From Serinicoccus hydrothermalis (lineage in GTDB: Bacteria; Actinomycetota; Actinomycetes; Actinomycetales; Dermatophilaceae): a DNA stretch of 64,000 bases. Where the stretch lies: NCBI RefSeq assembly GCF_001685415.1, contig NZ_CP014989.1, positions 1,364,001 through 1,428,000 on the forward strand, read 5' to 3'. Positions 27,546 through 36,287 of the stretch are shown here, piece by piece. Made by a program: the position numbers and the translations under genes. Each line of letters opens with the position of its first letter. Position 1 is the first letter of the stretch. The notes beneath the pieces were generated by a model that was not told where the DNA came from, did no database searches, and saw nothing but the letters and a program-made list of their open reading frames with translations.

Positions 27546-27551
27546 ACTCTA
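27546..27551 (-). promoter_or_regulatory. Leaderless -10 (TAGAGT) of glyA
   Basis: TAGAGT ends 7 nt before ATG 27538, inside the intergenic space after the threonylcarbamoyl-AMP synthase gene. It separates glyA from that gene. Confidence 0.5.
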
Positions 27552-28412
27552 GGGGGTGCTCGGCTCCCCTGCGGAGGAGGTCGCAGGGATGGTGCGCATC
27601 GATCCCGAGGCCGCCGGGACCCCGCTCGGTCGCACCGACCCGACGAGCGCCGCCCGGTCGTCCTGGGCGTCGTCGTCCCCGGCGGCGTCACCCTCGGGTA
27701 TGCCGTCGTGCTCCCCACCCTCAGCGGCGGGCTCGGCGTCGGAGGGCGAGTCGTGCAGGACGGTCCTCCCCAGCACCGCCCGGATGTCCTCGGCGCCCAG
27801 CGCACCGAGGCGCAGCACGACCGGCTCCTCCCCCGTGCAGTCGAGGATGGTCGACGGCTCCCCGCCGGTCCGCGGGCCGCCGTCGAGATAGGCGGCGACC
27901 GCTCCGCCGAGCTGGTCCAGGGCCTCCTGCGCCGTGGTCGCGGCGGGCTGGCCGGTGACGTTGGCGCTGGACACGGCCAGCGGCCCGACCTCGGCGAGCA
28001 GGCTCAGGGCGATCTCGTCGTCCGGCATGCGCAGCGCGACGGTGCCGTTCGTCTCGCCCAGGTCCCACTGCAGCGAGGGCTGGGCCCGCAGCACGAGCGT
28101 GAGCGGCCCGGGCCAGAAGTGGCGCATGAGCATCCGGGCATACATCGGCAGGTCGGTCGCCAGGCCGTCGACGGTCCGGGGGTTCGGCACCAGCACGGGC
28201 GGAGGCATCTCGCGCCCGCGGTGCTTGGCCGCGAGGACCATCGCCACCGCGACGACGTCGAAGGCGTCGGCCCCCACGCCGTAGACCGTGTCGGTCGGCA
28301 GGACCACCACCTTGCCCTCACGAACCACCTCCGCGGCACGGGCGAGCGAGGACTCGCGCTGGTTCTCCTCCGTGCAGTCGAGCAGGCGGTCCTGCGGCGG
28401 CGTGGCGGACAT
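27549..28412 (-). CDS. L-threonylcarbamoyladenylate synthase (Sua5/YwlC/TsaC)
   Basis: 287 residues. The YrdC domain carries VVVLPTDTVYGVGADAF, KHRGREMPPPVLVPN, FWPGPLTLVLRAQPS and GPLAVSSANVTG. It makes threonylcarbamoyl-AMP for t6A37 of ANN-decoding tRNAs; tsaE of the same pathway is at 54706. The last ~70 residues (from DSPSDAEPAAEGG) are acidic and probably disordered rather than a true Sua5 domain. ATG 28412 has GGGAGG 4 nt upstream. Confidence 0.93.
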   Translation of the reverse strand: MSATPPQDRLLDCTEENQRESSLARAAEVVREGKVVVLPTDTVYGVGADAFDVVAVAMVLAAKHRGREMPPPVLVPNPRTVDGLATDLPMYARMLMRHFWPGPLTLVLRAQPSLQWDLGETNGTVALRMPDDEIALSLLAEVGPLAVSSANVTGQPAATTAQEALDQLGGAVAAYLDGGPRTGGEPSTILDCTGEEPVVLRLGALGAEDIRAVLGRTVLHDSPSDAEPAAEGGEHDGIPEGDAAGDDDAQDDRAALVGSVRPSGVPAASGSMRTIPATSSAGEPSTP

Positions 28413-28561
28413 GGGGCCTCCCTCGAGTCGATGCGATAGGCGCTCATCGTTGCACGAGCCGCAGGTGTCTGTTCGGGTTGCGGCTTTCATCCGATCCGTG
28501 TTCAGTTGAAGGTTGACGCACGCGCCCACCGGCGCCCGACCCACACGAAGGAGTGCTTTGT

Positions 28562-28645
28562 ATGCGCGGTAGCGGAATGATCTGGACCATCGTCGGAGTT
28601 CTGTTGATCATCGCCCTGCTGATCTGGATCTTCTCAGCCATGTGA
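28562..28645 (+). CDS. 27-residue single-helix membrane peptide
   Basis: ATG 28562 is preceded by AAGGAG at 8 nt, one of the best ribosome sites in the window. The peptide (MRGSGMIWTIVGV then LLIIALLIWIFSAM) is one hydrophobic helix with a short basic N-terminus. Short actinobacterial proteins beginning MIWTIVG are, as I recall, widespread and uncharacterised. It stands alone between divergent genes and is followed by a strong hairpin at 28663, as expected for a separate transcript. Confidence 0.7.
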   Translation: MRGSGMIWTIVGVLLIIALLIWIFSAM

Positions 28646-28662
28646 GTCCCACGTCTCACCGG

Positions 28663-28696
28663 CAACGACCCTCGGCGTTCTCGCCGAGGGTCGTTG
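28663..28696. terminator. 15-bp hairpin between the small membrane peptide and prmC
   Basis: CAACGACCCTCGGCG, loop TTCT, CGCCGAGGGTCGTTG: perfect arms. It lies between convergent genes, so it can serve both directions; no strong U-tract. Confidence 0.75.
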
Positions 28697-28735
28697 TGAT
28701 GCCACGGGTCCACGACGCCGCTCGTTGCAGGGGTG

Positions 28736-29590
28736 TCAGGTTGACGTGCGCGCCTGCACGACCCGAGGCTTGCCGGAAAGATCGGCGTGGTCGAGGACGG
28801 ACTCCCAGCCCGCCCCCATGAGAAGCTCGACCACGGCGGCACCCTGGACGTCGGCGTGCTCCATGAGGAAGGCACCGGACGGGCGCAGCAGGTCCCGGGC
28901 CCGGGCCGCCACCTGCGCCGGGACCTCGAGCCCGTCGGCCCCACCGCCGTAGAGCGCCAGCCCCGGGTCGTGCTCGCGCACCTCGACGTCGACCGGCACG
29001 GCGTCCGGCGGGATGTAGGGCGGGTTGCTCACCACGACGTCGACCCGGCCCAGCAGGTCGGCGAAGGCCTCCTGCGCCTCCCCCAGCCGCAGGTCGACGT
29101 CGGCACCGAGCGCGGCGACGTTGGCGCGGGCATACCGGTATGCCTCGGGAGACAGCTCCACGGCGCCCACCCGGGCGTCCGGTCGGGCCACGGCGATCGC
29201 GAGCGCGACGGCCCCGCTGCCGGTGCACAGGTCGACGACGACCGGCTCCCGCAGCGGCGCCAGGTGCCGCAGCGCGAGGTCGACCAGCGTCTCGGTCTCG
29301 GGACGCGGGACGAAGACCCCCGGCCCCACGCTCAGGTCCAGCCCGTGGAAGTGCGCGGTGCCGGTGAGGTGCTGCAGCGGCTCGCGCCCCGCGCGGCGGA
29401 CCACCAGCTCGAGGAAGCGGGCGTGCGCCTGCGCCCCGACGCTCTCGCGCAGCACCCTGCCCCGCCGCACCTGGGAGACGTCCTGCCCGAGGGCGTGCGC
29501 GAGCAGCAGCTCGGCGTCGACCCCCGGGCTCGGCACCCCCGCGCCGGCCAGCCGCCGGGTGGCGGCGCGGACCAGCTCGTCGACGGTCAC
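28736..29590 (-). CDS. prmC: Peptide chain release factor N5-glutamine methyltransferase
   Basis: 284 residues. The SAM-binding motif is [16 protein letters not shown], and the substrate motif [14 protein letters not shown] marks Gln/Asn N5-methylation. It methylates the GGQ glutamine of release factors. GTG 29590 overlaps the prfA stop as GTGA, so enzyme and substrate are co-translated. Confidence 0.96.
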   Translation of the reverse strand: MTVDELVRAATRRLAGAGVPSPGVDAELLLAHALGQDVSQVRRGRVLRESVGAQAHARFLELVVRRAGREPLQHLTGTAHFHGLDLSVGPGVFVPRPETETLVDLALRHLAPLREPVVVDLCTGSGAVALAIAVARPDARVGAVELSPEAYRYARANVAALGADVDLRLGEAQEAFADLLGRVDVVVSNPPYIPPDAVPVDVEVREHDPGLALYGGGADGLEVPAQVAARARDLLRPSGAFLMEHADVQGAAVVELLMGAGWESVLDHADLSGKPRVVQARTST

Positions 29591-30666
29591 TGCCGGCTCA
29601 CGGCGTCCAGCCGCGCGGCCTCGTCCGCGTCCACGGCGGACTGCACGACCGGGTCGAGGTCGCCGTCGAGCACCTGGTCCAGGTTGTAGGCCTTGAAGCC
29701 GGTCCGGTGGTCGGCGATGCGGTTCTCCCCGAAGTTGTAGGTGCGGATGCGCTCGCTGCGGTCCACGGTCCGGACCTGGCTGCGCCGGGCCTGGCTGGCC
29801 GCCGCCTCGGCCTCCTCGACGGCGATCTGGTGCAGGCGCGCGCGGAGCACGCGCAGGGCCGACTCCTTGTTCTGCAGCTGGCTCTTCTCGTTCTGGCAGG
29901 AGACGACCAGCCCGGTCGGCAGGTGCGTGATCCGGACCGCGGAGTCGGTCGTGTTGACCGACTGCCCGCCGGGCCCGGAGGAGCGGAAGACGTCGATCTT
30001 GAGGTCGTGCGGGTCGAGGTCGACCTCGGCCGGGTCCTCGATCTCGGGCATGACGAGCACCCCGGCCGCCGAGGTGTGCACCCGGCCCTGGCTCTCGGTG
30101 ACCGGCACCCGCTGCACCCGGTGGACGCCGCCCTCGTACTTCAGCCGGGCCCACGGCGCGTCACCCGGCTGCGGCGTGCCCGGCGCCGCCACCGACACCC
30201 GGGCCTCCTTGTAGCCGCCGAGGTCCGAGGGGGTGGCGTCGAGCATCTCGGTCCGCCAGCCCCGCCGCTCGGCGTAGCGCAGGTACATCCGCATGAGGTC
30301 CCCGGCGAAGAGCGCCGACTCCTCGCCGCCCTCTCCGGCCTTGACCTCGAGGATCACGTCGCGGTCGTCGTCCGGGTCGCGCGGGACGAGCTGGCGCCGC
30401 AGGTGCTCCGCCGCGTCCCCGGCCGCCTGCTCCAGGTCGGGCAGCTCGGCCGCGAAGGCCGGGTCCTCCTGCGCGAGCTCGCGCGCGGCCTCGAGGTCAC
30501 CGGTCGCCGTCTCCCAGGACCGGTATGCCGCGACGACCGGCCCGAGGGCGGCATACCTCTTGTTGAGCCGCCGCAGCGCCGAGGGGTCGCCGTGCACCGC
30601 GGGGTCGGCGAGCTGCCGCTCGATGTCCGCGTGCTCCTCGAGCAGCGGTCGGGCGGAGTCGAACAC
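29587..30666 (-). CDS. prfA: Peptide chain release factor 1
   Basis: 359 residues. Peptidyl-hydrolysis motif [16 protein letters not shown]; the codon-recognition tripeptide PVT ([13 protein letters not shown]) stands where E. coli RF1 has PAT and fits UAA/UAG recognition. GTG 30666 has GAGGAGGG 4 nt upstream. Operon: rpmE (separated by a hairpin), prfA, prmC. Confidence 0.97.
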   Translation of the reverse strand: MFDSARPLLEEHADIERQLADPAVHGDPSALRRLNKRYAALGPVVAAYRSWETATGDLEAARELAQEDPAFAAELPDLEQAAGDAAEHLRRQLVPRDPDDDRDVILEVKAGEGGEESALFAGDLMRMYLRYAERRGWRTEMLDATPSDLGGYKEARVSVAAPGTPQPGDAPWARLKYEGGVHRVQRVPVTESQGRVHTSAAGVLVMPEIEDPAEVDLDPHDLKIDVFRSSGPGGQSVNTTDSAVRITHLPTGLVVSCQNEKSQLQNKESALRVLRARLHQIAVEEAEAAASQARRSQVRTVDRSERIRTYNFGENRIADHRTGFKAYNLDQVLDGDLDPVVQSAVDADEAARLDAVSRQ

Positions 30667-30717
30667 CGTGCCCTCCTCAGGTGGTGACGTGGATCGAGGT
30701 CGCCGGGAACGGCGAAC

Positions 30718-30748
30718 GCCGGCCCCACGAGCATCTCGCGGGACCGGC
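30718..30748 (-). terminator. Hairpin between rpmE and prfA
   Basis: 14-base arms (30718-30731 and 30735-30748) pair with two G-U wobbles across a 3-nt loop, 13 nt after the rpmE stop. Probably a partial terminator or processing site, as L31 is needed in higher amount than RF1. Confidence 0.55.
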
Positions 30749-30760
30749 GCTGCACGGGTC

Positions 30761-30976
30761 CTAGTTGGCGGCCTTCTTGCCGTAGCGCTCCTGGAAGCGG
30801 GCCACCCGGCCACCGGTGTCCAGGATCTTCTGCTTGCCCGTGTAGAACGGGTGGCAGTTGGAGCAGACGTCGGCGTTGATGCGGCCGGACGTGGCGGTGC
30901 TCCGGGTGGTGAACGACGCGCCGCAGGTGCAGGTGACCTGGGTCTCGACGTACTCCGGGTGGATGTCCTTCTGCAT
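30761..30976 (-). CDS. rpmE: Ribosomal protein L31, zinc-binding type
   Basis: 71 residues. Four cysteines (VTCTCG and DVCSNCHP) mark the zinc-containing form. Such forms can be replaced by a Cys-less paralogue under zinc limitation; none is seen here. ATG 30976 has GAGGAGAGAC upstream. A TAGACT -10 (minus strand, ~31053-31058) lies about 75 nt upstream, after the end of rho. Confidence 0.97.
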   Translation of the reverse strand: MQKDIHPEYVETQVTCTCGASFTTRSTATSGRINADVCSNCHPFYTGKQKILDTGGRVARFQERYGKKAAN

Positions 30977-31085
30977 GTCTCTCCTCGGGATGGCGTATGT
31001 CCCCGGGTCGCCCGCGCGGGTGCGCGGCCGTGAACCGGTGGGCCAGCGGATCAGTCTACGTGATCTGGACGGTCCGGCGGACCGC

Positions 31086-33086
31086 TCAGTCCTCGTCGTC
31101 CAGCCGGACCGAGCTGGTCTGCTGGACCTGGGTGAGGAACTCGTAGTTGTGCTTCGTCTTCTTCAACCGGTCGATGAGCAGTTCGATTCCCTGCTGCTGG
31201 TCGAGCGCCGCCAGGACCCGGCGCAGCTTCCACATGATCTTCAGCTCCTCCGAGCTCATGAGGATCTCCTCGCGCCGCGTGCCGGAGGCGTTGATGTCGA
31301 CCGCCGGGAAGATCCGGCGGTTGGCGAGCTGGCGGTCGAGCTTGAGCTCCATGTTGCCGGTGCCCTTGAACTCCTCGAAGATCACCTCGTCCATCTTGGA
31401 GCCGGTCTCGACGAGAGCGGTCGCCAGGATCGTCAGGGAGCCGCCGTTCTCGATGTTGCGCGCGGCGCCGAAGAACTTCTTCGGGGGGTAGAGCGCGGCC
31501 GAGTCGACACCACCGGACAGGATGCGGCCCGAGGCCGGGGCCGCCAGGTTGTAGGCGCGGCCCAGGCGGGTGATGGAGTCCAGGAGCACCACCACGTCGC
31601 CCCCCATCTCGACCAGGCGCTTGGCCCGCTCGATCGCCAGCTCGGCGACCGTCGTGTGGTCGCTGGCCGGGCGGTCGAAGGTCGAGGAGATGACCTCGCC
31701 CTTGACCGCACGCTGCATGTCCGTGACCTCCTCCGGGCGCTCGTCCACGAGGACGACCATGAGGTGGACCTCAGGGTTGTTCGTGGTGATCGCGTTGGCG
31801 ATGGCCTGCAGGATCAGGGTCTTGCCCGCCTTGGCCGGCGCCACCAGCAGTCCGCGCTGGCCCTTGCCGATGGGGGCGACCAGGTCGATGATCCGGGTGG
31901 TGAGGTTCTTCTGCTCGGTCTCGAGCCGCAGCCGCTGCTGCGGGTAGAGCGGGGTGAGGCTGGAGAACTCCGGCCGGCGGCGTGCCTGCTCCGCCTCCTG
32001 GCCGTTGATGCTGTCCAGCCGCACCAGCGCGCTGAACTTGCCCTTGTCCCGCTTGTTGCCGGTCGAGGACACGGTGTGCTGGCCGGCGTCGTTGCCCTCC
32101 TGCGGGGCCTTGATGACACCGGTGACGGCGTCGCCCTTGCGCAGCCCGTGCCGCTTGACCATGCCCATCGGGACGTAGACGTCGGTCGGGCCGGGCAGGT
32201 AGCCGGTGGTACGGATGAAGGCGTAGCTGTCGAGCAGGTCGACCACACCGCCCACCGGGACGAGCACGTCCTCCTCGGTGTAGCTCTCGGCCTCCTGCTG
32301 GCCCCCGCCCTGCTGGCCGCCACCCTGCTGGCCGCCACGGCCGCGCTTGCGGTCCCGGTTGCGGTTGCGGTTGCGGCGGCGCCCCCGGCGGTTGCCGTCG
32401 TCGTCGTCGTTGTCGCGGTCGTTCTCGCCCTGACGACGCTGCCCCTGCCCGTCGCCCTGCTGACCCTGGTCGCCGCCCTGACGGGACTGCCCGTCGCCCT
32501 GGCGGGACTGCTGGCCCTGGTCGCCGTGGCGGGGCTGCTGACGGGAGTCGTCCTGGCGGTCGCGCTGGCCCTGCTGCCGGTCGCGCTGCTCGTCCTGGCG
32601 GCCGTCCTGCCCGCTCTCGCGGTCGTCCCGCCGCTGCTCGCGCTCCTGCTGGGGGGCGTCCTGGTCGTCGCCGCCACGCTCCTGCGCGGTGCGGGGCGCG
32701 CCGGCGGCGGCACCGCCGCGACGGCTGCGCCGGGTACGGGAGCCGTTGCCCGGGGTCTCGGTGTCCTCGCGCTCGGCCTGTGCGCGGTCCAGCGCGGCCT
32801 CCAGGCCGGCGGCGTCGCCGCCCTGGCCGCTCGAGCCCTCCTGCCGGCGCCCCTGCGCCGGCCGGCCACCCTCGGCGGGGCGGTCCTGCTCGGCCGGCGG
32901 ACGCGCCGCGCCGTTGGTGGAGGCGGCGCCCCCGCGCTGCTCCCGGATGGCGGACACCAGGTCCGCCTTGCGCATCTTGGGGTTCACGGTGATGCCCATG
33001 CCGGACGCGAGCTGCTGCAGCTCGGCCAGGCGCAGGGTGCTCAGCGCGCCCGTGCGGGTCGCGCTGGCGTCGGTGATCTCAGTCAC
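31086..33086 (-). CDS. rho: Transcription termination factor Rho with long disordered insert
   Basis: 666 residues. N-terminal helix bundle [14 protein letters not shown], then ~190 residues rich in Arg, Asp, Gln and Gly (e.g. [38 protein letters not shown]). The RNA-binding domain follows ([20 protein letters not shown]) and then the ATPase with Walker [14 protein letters not shown] and Q-loop/R-loop regions. Such inserts are typical of actinobacterial Rho and widen RNA binding. GTG 33086 has AAGGAAT upstream. The ~250-nt leader contains a hairpin, fitting Rho autoregulation. Confidence 0.97.
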   Translation of the reverse strand: MTEITDASATRTGALSTLRLAELQQLASGMGITVNPKMRKADLVSAIREQRGGAASTNGAARPPAEQDRPAEGGRPAQGRRQEGSSGQGGDAAGLEAALDRAQAEREDTETPGNGSRTRRSRRGGAAAGAPRTAQERGGDDQDAPQQEREQRRDDRESGQDGRQDEQRDRQQGQRDRQDDSRQQPRHGDQGQQSRQGDGQSRQGGDQGQQGDGQGQRRQGENDRDNDDDDGNRRGRRRNRNRNRDRKRGRGGQQGGGQQGGGQQEAESYTEEDVLVPVGGVVDLLDSYAFIRTTGYLPGPTDVYVPMGMVKRHGLRKGDAVTGVIKAPQEGNDAGQHTVSSTGNKRDKGKFSALVRLDSINGQEAEQARRRPEFSSLTPLYPQQRLRLETEQKNLTTRIIDLVAPIGKGQRGLLVAPAKAGKTLILQAIANAITTNNPEVHLMVVLVDERPEEVTDMQRAVKGEVISSTFDRPASDHTTVAELAIERAKRLVEMGGDVVVLLDSITRLGRAYNLAAPASGRILSGGVDSAALYPPKKFFGAARNIENGGSLTILATALVETGSKMDEVIFEEFKGTGNMELKLDRQLANRRIFPAVDINASGTRREEILMSSEELKIMWKLRRVLAALDQQQGIELLIDRLKKTKHNYEFLTQVQQTSSVRLDDED

Positions 33087-33256
33087 GTGGGATTCCTTCC
33101 CCCTTCGGTCTGCACCGGTTCGGGGTCTGAGGTGTCGCGATGCACGAGAAGTGGCACCACGGTCGGACTCGCACGGGGACGACCCGGAGCTGGCGGCCTC
33201 AAAGATCAGGACACGTCACTGATGGTCGAAGGCCCGTGCGTGTGAGGTGCCTCGGA

Positions 33257-33277
33257 GCCGACCATCACATGGTCGGC
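33257..33277 (-). promoter_or_regulatory. 9-bp hairpin in the long rho leader
   Basis: GCCGACCAT-CAC-ATGGTCGGC lies in the 33087-33335 gap upstream of rho. TTATCT (minus strand, around 33300) is a possible -10, giving a ~210-nt leader. No ORF with a ribosome site is seen in the leader. Confidence 0.4.
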
Positions 33278-33335
33278 GTGGTCACGAGACGCCCTCAAGA
33301 TAACACGCAGGGTGCGCCGATCCATACCGACACGG

Positions 33336-34337
33336 TCAGCGGCGGGCGACCGCGAGACCGGCGCGCACGAGGTCGCCGAGCACGGCCGAGGCGGTCTCGT
33401 CCCCACCGGCGCCGGCACCGACGAGGGTCACCGGCCCGGCGAGCACGGTGTCCAGCTCGACCAGGTTGGTGCCGCCCCGGGTCCGCGCGAGCGGGTCCTC
33501 GGCGGGCAGCACCTCCGGCCGCACGGCGCAGCGCACCGCACCGTCCGCGCCCCGCTCGGCGCTCGCGACCAGCTTGAGCACCCCGCCCTGCTCCGCGGCG
33601 GCCGCGAAGTCGGCGTCGGTGAGCCCGGAGATCCCGGTGACGTCGACCTCGTCCGGCGGCGCCGGGACGTCCCAGGCGGTCCGGGCCAGCAGGGCGATCT
33701 TGGCGGCGGCGTCCAGCCCCTCGAGGTCCTCGGTGGGGTCCGCCTCCAGGTAGCCCAGCTCCCCGGCCTGGCGCACCGCGTCGGCGAAGGGCACCCCTTC
33801 CCGGGCGACGAGGTCGAGGACGTAGTTGGTCGAGCCGTTGACGATCCCCCGGATCCGGGTGATCTCGTCACCGGCCAGGGACTCCCGCACGACGGCCAGC
33901 ACCGGCACCGCGGCCATGACGGCCGCCTCGTGGTGCAGCCCCGCGCCGTGCTCCTGCGCCAGCGCCTGCAGCTCCACGCCGCGCCGGGTGAGCAGCTGCT
34001 TGTTGGCGCTCACCACCTGGGCCCCGCGACGCAGGGCCGCCTCGATGAGCTCGCCGGCGGGCTCCAGCCCGCCCATGAGCTCCACGATCACGTCCGCGTC
34101 CTGCGCCAGCGCGTGCGGGTCGTCGGTCAGCAGGTCGGCCGGTATGCCCTCGCGCACCCGGGTGGTGTCCCGGACCGCCACTCCGAGCAGCTCCACCGGG
34201 GCGCCGAGGCGCGCGGCATACCGGTCGGGATGCTGCAGCAGGGCGCGGGCGACGGCGGCGCCGACGGTCCCGCCGCCGAGGAGGGCGACCCGCACAGGGG
34301 CAGCGGAGGCCGTGCCCGTCTGAGACACCTCGCTCAC
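33336..34337 (-). CDS. hom: Homoserine dehydrogenase without ACT domain
   Basis: 333 residues. NAD(P)-binding ALLGGGTVGAAVARALL, the substrate region VVSANKQLL, and IVNGSTNYVLDLV with GYLEADPTEDLEG are all intact. It reduces aspartate semialdehyde to homoserine for Thr and Met. Most actinobacterial enzymes are ~430 residues with a C-terminal ACT domain that senses threonine; this one stops right after the catalytic domain (LVRAGLAVARR). GTG 34337 overlaps the argS stop as GTGA, an unusual argS-hom pairing but known in actinobacteria. Confidence 0.93.
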   Translation of the reverse strand: MSEVSQTGTASAAPVRVALLGGGTVGAAVARALLQHPDRYAARLGAPVELLGVAVRDTTRVREGIPADLLTDDPHALAQDADVIVELMGGLEPAGELIEAALRRGAQVVSANKQLLTRRGVELQALAQEHGAGLHHEAAVMAAVPVLAVVRESLAGDEITRIRGIVNGSTNYVLDLVAREGVPFADAVRQAGELGYLEADPTEDLEGLDAAAKIALLARTAWDVPAPPDEVDVTGISGLTDADFAAAAEQGGVLKLVASAERGADGAVRCAVRPEVLPAEDPLARTRGGTNLVELDTVLAGPVTLVGAGAGGDETASAVLGDLVRAGLAVARR

Positions 34338-35995
34338 ATCCGCTCCGGTGCGCTGACGCCGAGCAGGTCGAGGCCGTTGGCGAGGACCTGCCGCATGGCG
34401 TCGTTGAGCCACAGCCGGGTGCGGTGCAGGTCGGTGATCTCCTCCTCCGCGCTCATCGGCCGGACGCGGCACTCGTCGTACCACTTGTGGAAGTGGCCGG
34501 CGAGGTCCTCGAGGTAGCGGGCCACCCGGTGCGGCTCGCGCAGCTGGGCAGCCTGGGCGACGACGCGCGGGAAGTCGCCGAGCGCGGCCAGCAGGACCGA
34601 CTCGGTCGGGTGGTCCAGCAGCGCGGGGTCGAATCCGTCCTCGCGACGCACCCCGTCCTCGCCCGCCAGGCGGGCGACGTTGCAGGTGCGGGCGTGCGCG
34701 TACTGCACGTAGAACACGGGGTTGTCGTTGGACCGCTTGCGCAGCTCCTCGCCGTCGAGGTCGAGCGGGGTGTCGGCGGGGAACCGGCCCAGGCTGTAGC
34801 GGATGGGGTCGGCGCCGATCCAGTCGAGCAGGTCGGAGAGGTAGACGGCGTTGCCGCGGCGCCGGCCCATCCGCTCGCCGCTGATGTTGATGAGCTGGCC
34901 GATGAGGACCTCGATGTTGGTCTCGGGGTCGTCCCCGGCGCAGGCGGCGATCGCCTTGAGCCGGCCGACGTAGCCGTGGTGGTCCGCCCCGAGCATGTAG
35001 ACCTTCTCCGGGAAGCCGCGGTCCTTCTTCGACAGGTAGTAGGCGCAGTCCGCGGCGAAGTAGGTGGGCTCCCCGTTGGCCCGGATGAGCACCCGGTCCT
35101 TGTCGTCGCCGAAGTCGGTGGTGCGCAGCCAGACGGCACCGTCGGCGTCGTAGACGTGGCCCTGCTCGCGGAGCCGGTCGACCGCCTGGGCCACCGCCCC
35201 GGCGTCGTGCAGGCTCTTCTCGCTGAACCACACGTCGAAGGTCACGTGGAAGTCGGTGAGCGTCTGCTCGTTCGCGGCGACCTGGAGCGCCATGCCGGTG
35301 TCGCGGCAGACCTCGAGCGCCTCCTCCTCGGGGAGGGAGAGCAGGTCGGGCCGGGCCTGCTGCACCTGCTCGGCGAGCGCGTCGACGTAGTCGCCGGCAT
35401 ACCCGCCCTCGGGCACCTCCTCGCCGCGGGCGCGGGCCAGGACCGAGGTCGCCAGCCGCATCGTCTGCGCCCCGGCGTCGTTGGTGTAGTGCTCCGCGGT
35501 GACGTCCGCCCCGCTCGCCGCGAGCAGCCGGTGCAGCGCGTCGCCGAGGGCCGCCCACCGGGTATGCCCGATGTGCAGCGGCCCGGTCGGGTTCGCGGAG
35601 ACGAACTCCAGGTTGATGATGCGCCCGGCCATGGTGTCGTTGCGGCCGTAGGCCGGCCCCGCCTCGACGATGCTCCGCGCCAGCTCCCCGGCGCTCGCGG
35701 CGTCGAGGGTGATGTTGAGGAAGCCCGGGCCGGCCACGTCGACCGCAGCGACCCCGGCGACGTCCTCCAGCCGCGGGGAGACGAGCTCGGCGAGCCGGCG
35801 CGGGGGCATACCCGCCCGCTTGGCCAGCTGCATCGCGACGTTGCTCGCCCAGTCCCCGTGCTCGCGGCTGCGGGGTCGCTCCACGCGCAGCGCCTCGACG
35901 GCCGGGACGTCGGCCTCGGCGAGGGCCAGGTCGCCCGAGGCGGCAGCCTCGGTCAGCACGGCATGGATCGCTGCAGCGAGCTGTTCAGGGGTCAC
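34334..35995 (-). CDS. argS: Arginyl-tRNA synthetase
   Basis: 553 residues. HIGH-type signature ANPTGPLHIGHTRWAALGDA and the tRNA-binding C-terminal helical domain ending ANGLDLLGVSAPERM. The KMSK region reads GERMGRRRGNAVYL, so the canonical lysine is absent, as in many ArgRS. GTG 35995 is chosen over GTG 36001 because TAGACT (36003-36008) stands 7 nt before it. Confidence 0.96.
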   Translation of the reverse strand: MTPEQLAAAIHAVLTEAAASGDLALAEADVPAVEALRVERPRSREHGDWASNVAMQLAKRAGMPPRRLAELVSPRLEDVAGVAAVDVAGPGFLNITLDAASAGELARSIVEAGPAYGRNDTMAGRIINLEFVSANPTGPLHIGHTRWAALGDALHRLLAASGADVTAEHYTNDAGAQTMRLATSVLARARGEEVPEGGYAGDYVDALAEQVQQARPDLLSLPEEEALEVCRDTGMALQVAANEQTLTDFHVTFDVWFSEKSLHDAGAVAQAVDRLREQGHVYDADGAVWLRTTDFGDDKDRVLIRANGEPTYFAADCAYYLSKKDRGFPEKVYMLGADHHGYVGRLKAIAACAGDDPETNIEVLIGQLINISGERMGRRRGNAVYLSDLLDWIGADPIRYSLGRFPADTPLDLDGEELRKRSNDNPVFYVQYAHARTCNVARLAGEDGVRREDGFDPALLDHPTESVLLAALGDFPRVVAQAAQLREPHRVARYLEDLAGHFHKWYDECRVRPMSAEEEITDLHRTRLWLNDAMRQVLANGLDLLGVSAPERM

Positions 35996-36002
35996 CCGCA
36001 CC

Positions 36003-36008
36003 AGTCTA
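36003..36008 (-). promoter_or_regulatory. Leaderless -10 (TAGACT) of argS
   Basis: TAGACT is separated from GTG 35995 by 7 nt and from GTG 36001 by none that would allow transcription to start before it. This decides the argS start. Confidence 0.5.
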
Positions 36009-36080
36009 GGGGCGCCTCATCCGGTGCCCGAACCGGGATTTCGGGCACCTGTCGGGGCGCTGCTAGAGTTGTTCGCTGTT

Positions 36081-36152
36081 GCCCCCGTAGCTCAGGGGAT
36101 AGAGCACCGCCCTCCGGAGGCGGGTGCGCAGGTTCGAATCCTGCCGGGGGCG
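36081..36152 (+). tRNA. tRNA-Arg (anticodon CCG)
   Basis: Acceptor GCCCCCG pairs with CGGGGGC. D arm GCTC-AGGGGAT-AGAGC, anticodon arm CCGCC-CTCCGGA-GGCGG with CCG at 34-36, and T arm CAGGTTCGAATCCTG. CCA is not encoded. TAGAGT 11 nt upstream is the probable -10. It reads CGG, a heavily used Arg codon here. Confidence 0.96.
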
Positions 36153-36193
36153 CTCCCCTCCTCACCGAGGGTGCGCAGGCAACAGGTCTGCGA

Positions 36194-36287
36194 GGAGGTG
36201 TCAGGGTTCCTGGTGGGCCCCCCGGGTCTCAAACCCGTGGAACGGCGACCCGTCGTCGTTGGCAGGTTCGATTCCTGTCCGCCTCCG
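36194..36287 (+). tRNA. selC: tRNA-Sec (anticodon UCA)
   Basis: 94 nt with the special selenocysteine-tRNA shape. The anticodon stem-loop CGGG-TCTCAAA-CCCG has TCA at 34-36. The long variable arm AACGGCGAC/GTCGTCGTT forms 9 pairs, one of them a wobble. The T arm holds GGTTCGATTCC. The 3' acceptor CCGCCTCC pairs with 5' GGAGGTGT (one G-U, one mismatch at the inner pair). CCA is not encoded. selA, selB and selD lie 1.4 kb downstream on the same strand, supporting the call. The acceptor mismatch leaves some doubt about full function. Confidence 0.85.

Noticed and set aside
24977-27958. 993-codon plus-strand frame opposite wecA and glyA
   Set aside because: Antisense to conserved genes; no start signals or recognisable domain.
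30858-33245. 795-codon plus-strand frame opposite rho with Leu/Ala/Val-rich middle that looks like membrane helices
   Set aside because: The hydrophobic stretch is the antisense of Rho's Arg/Gln/Asp/Gly insert.
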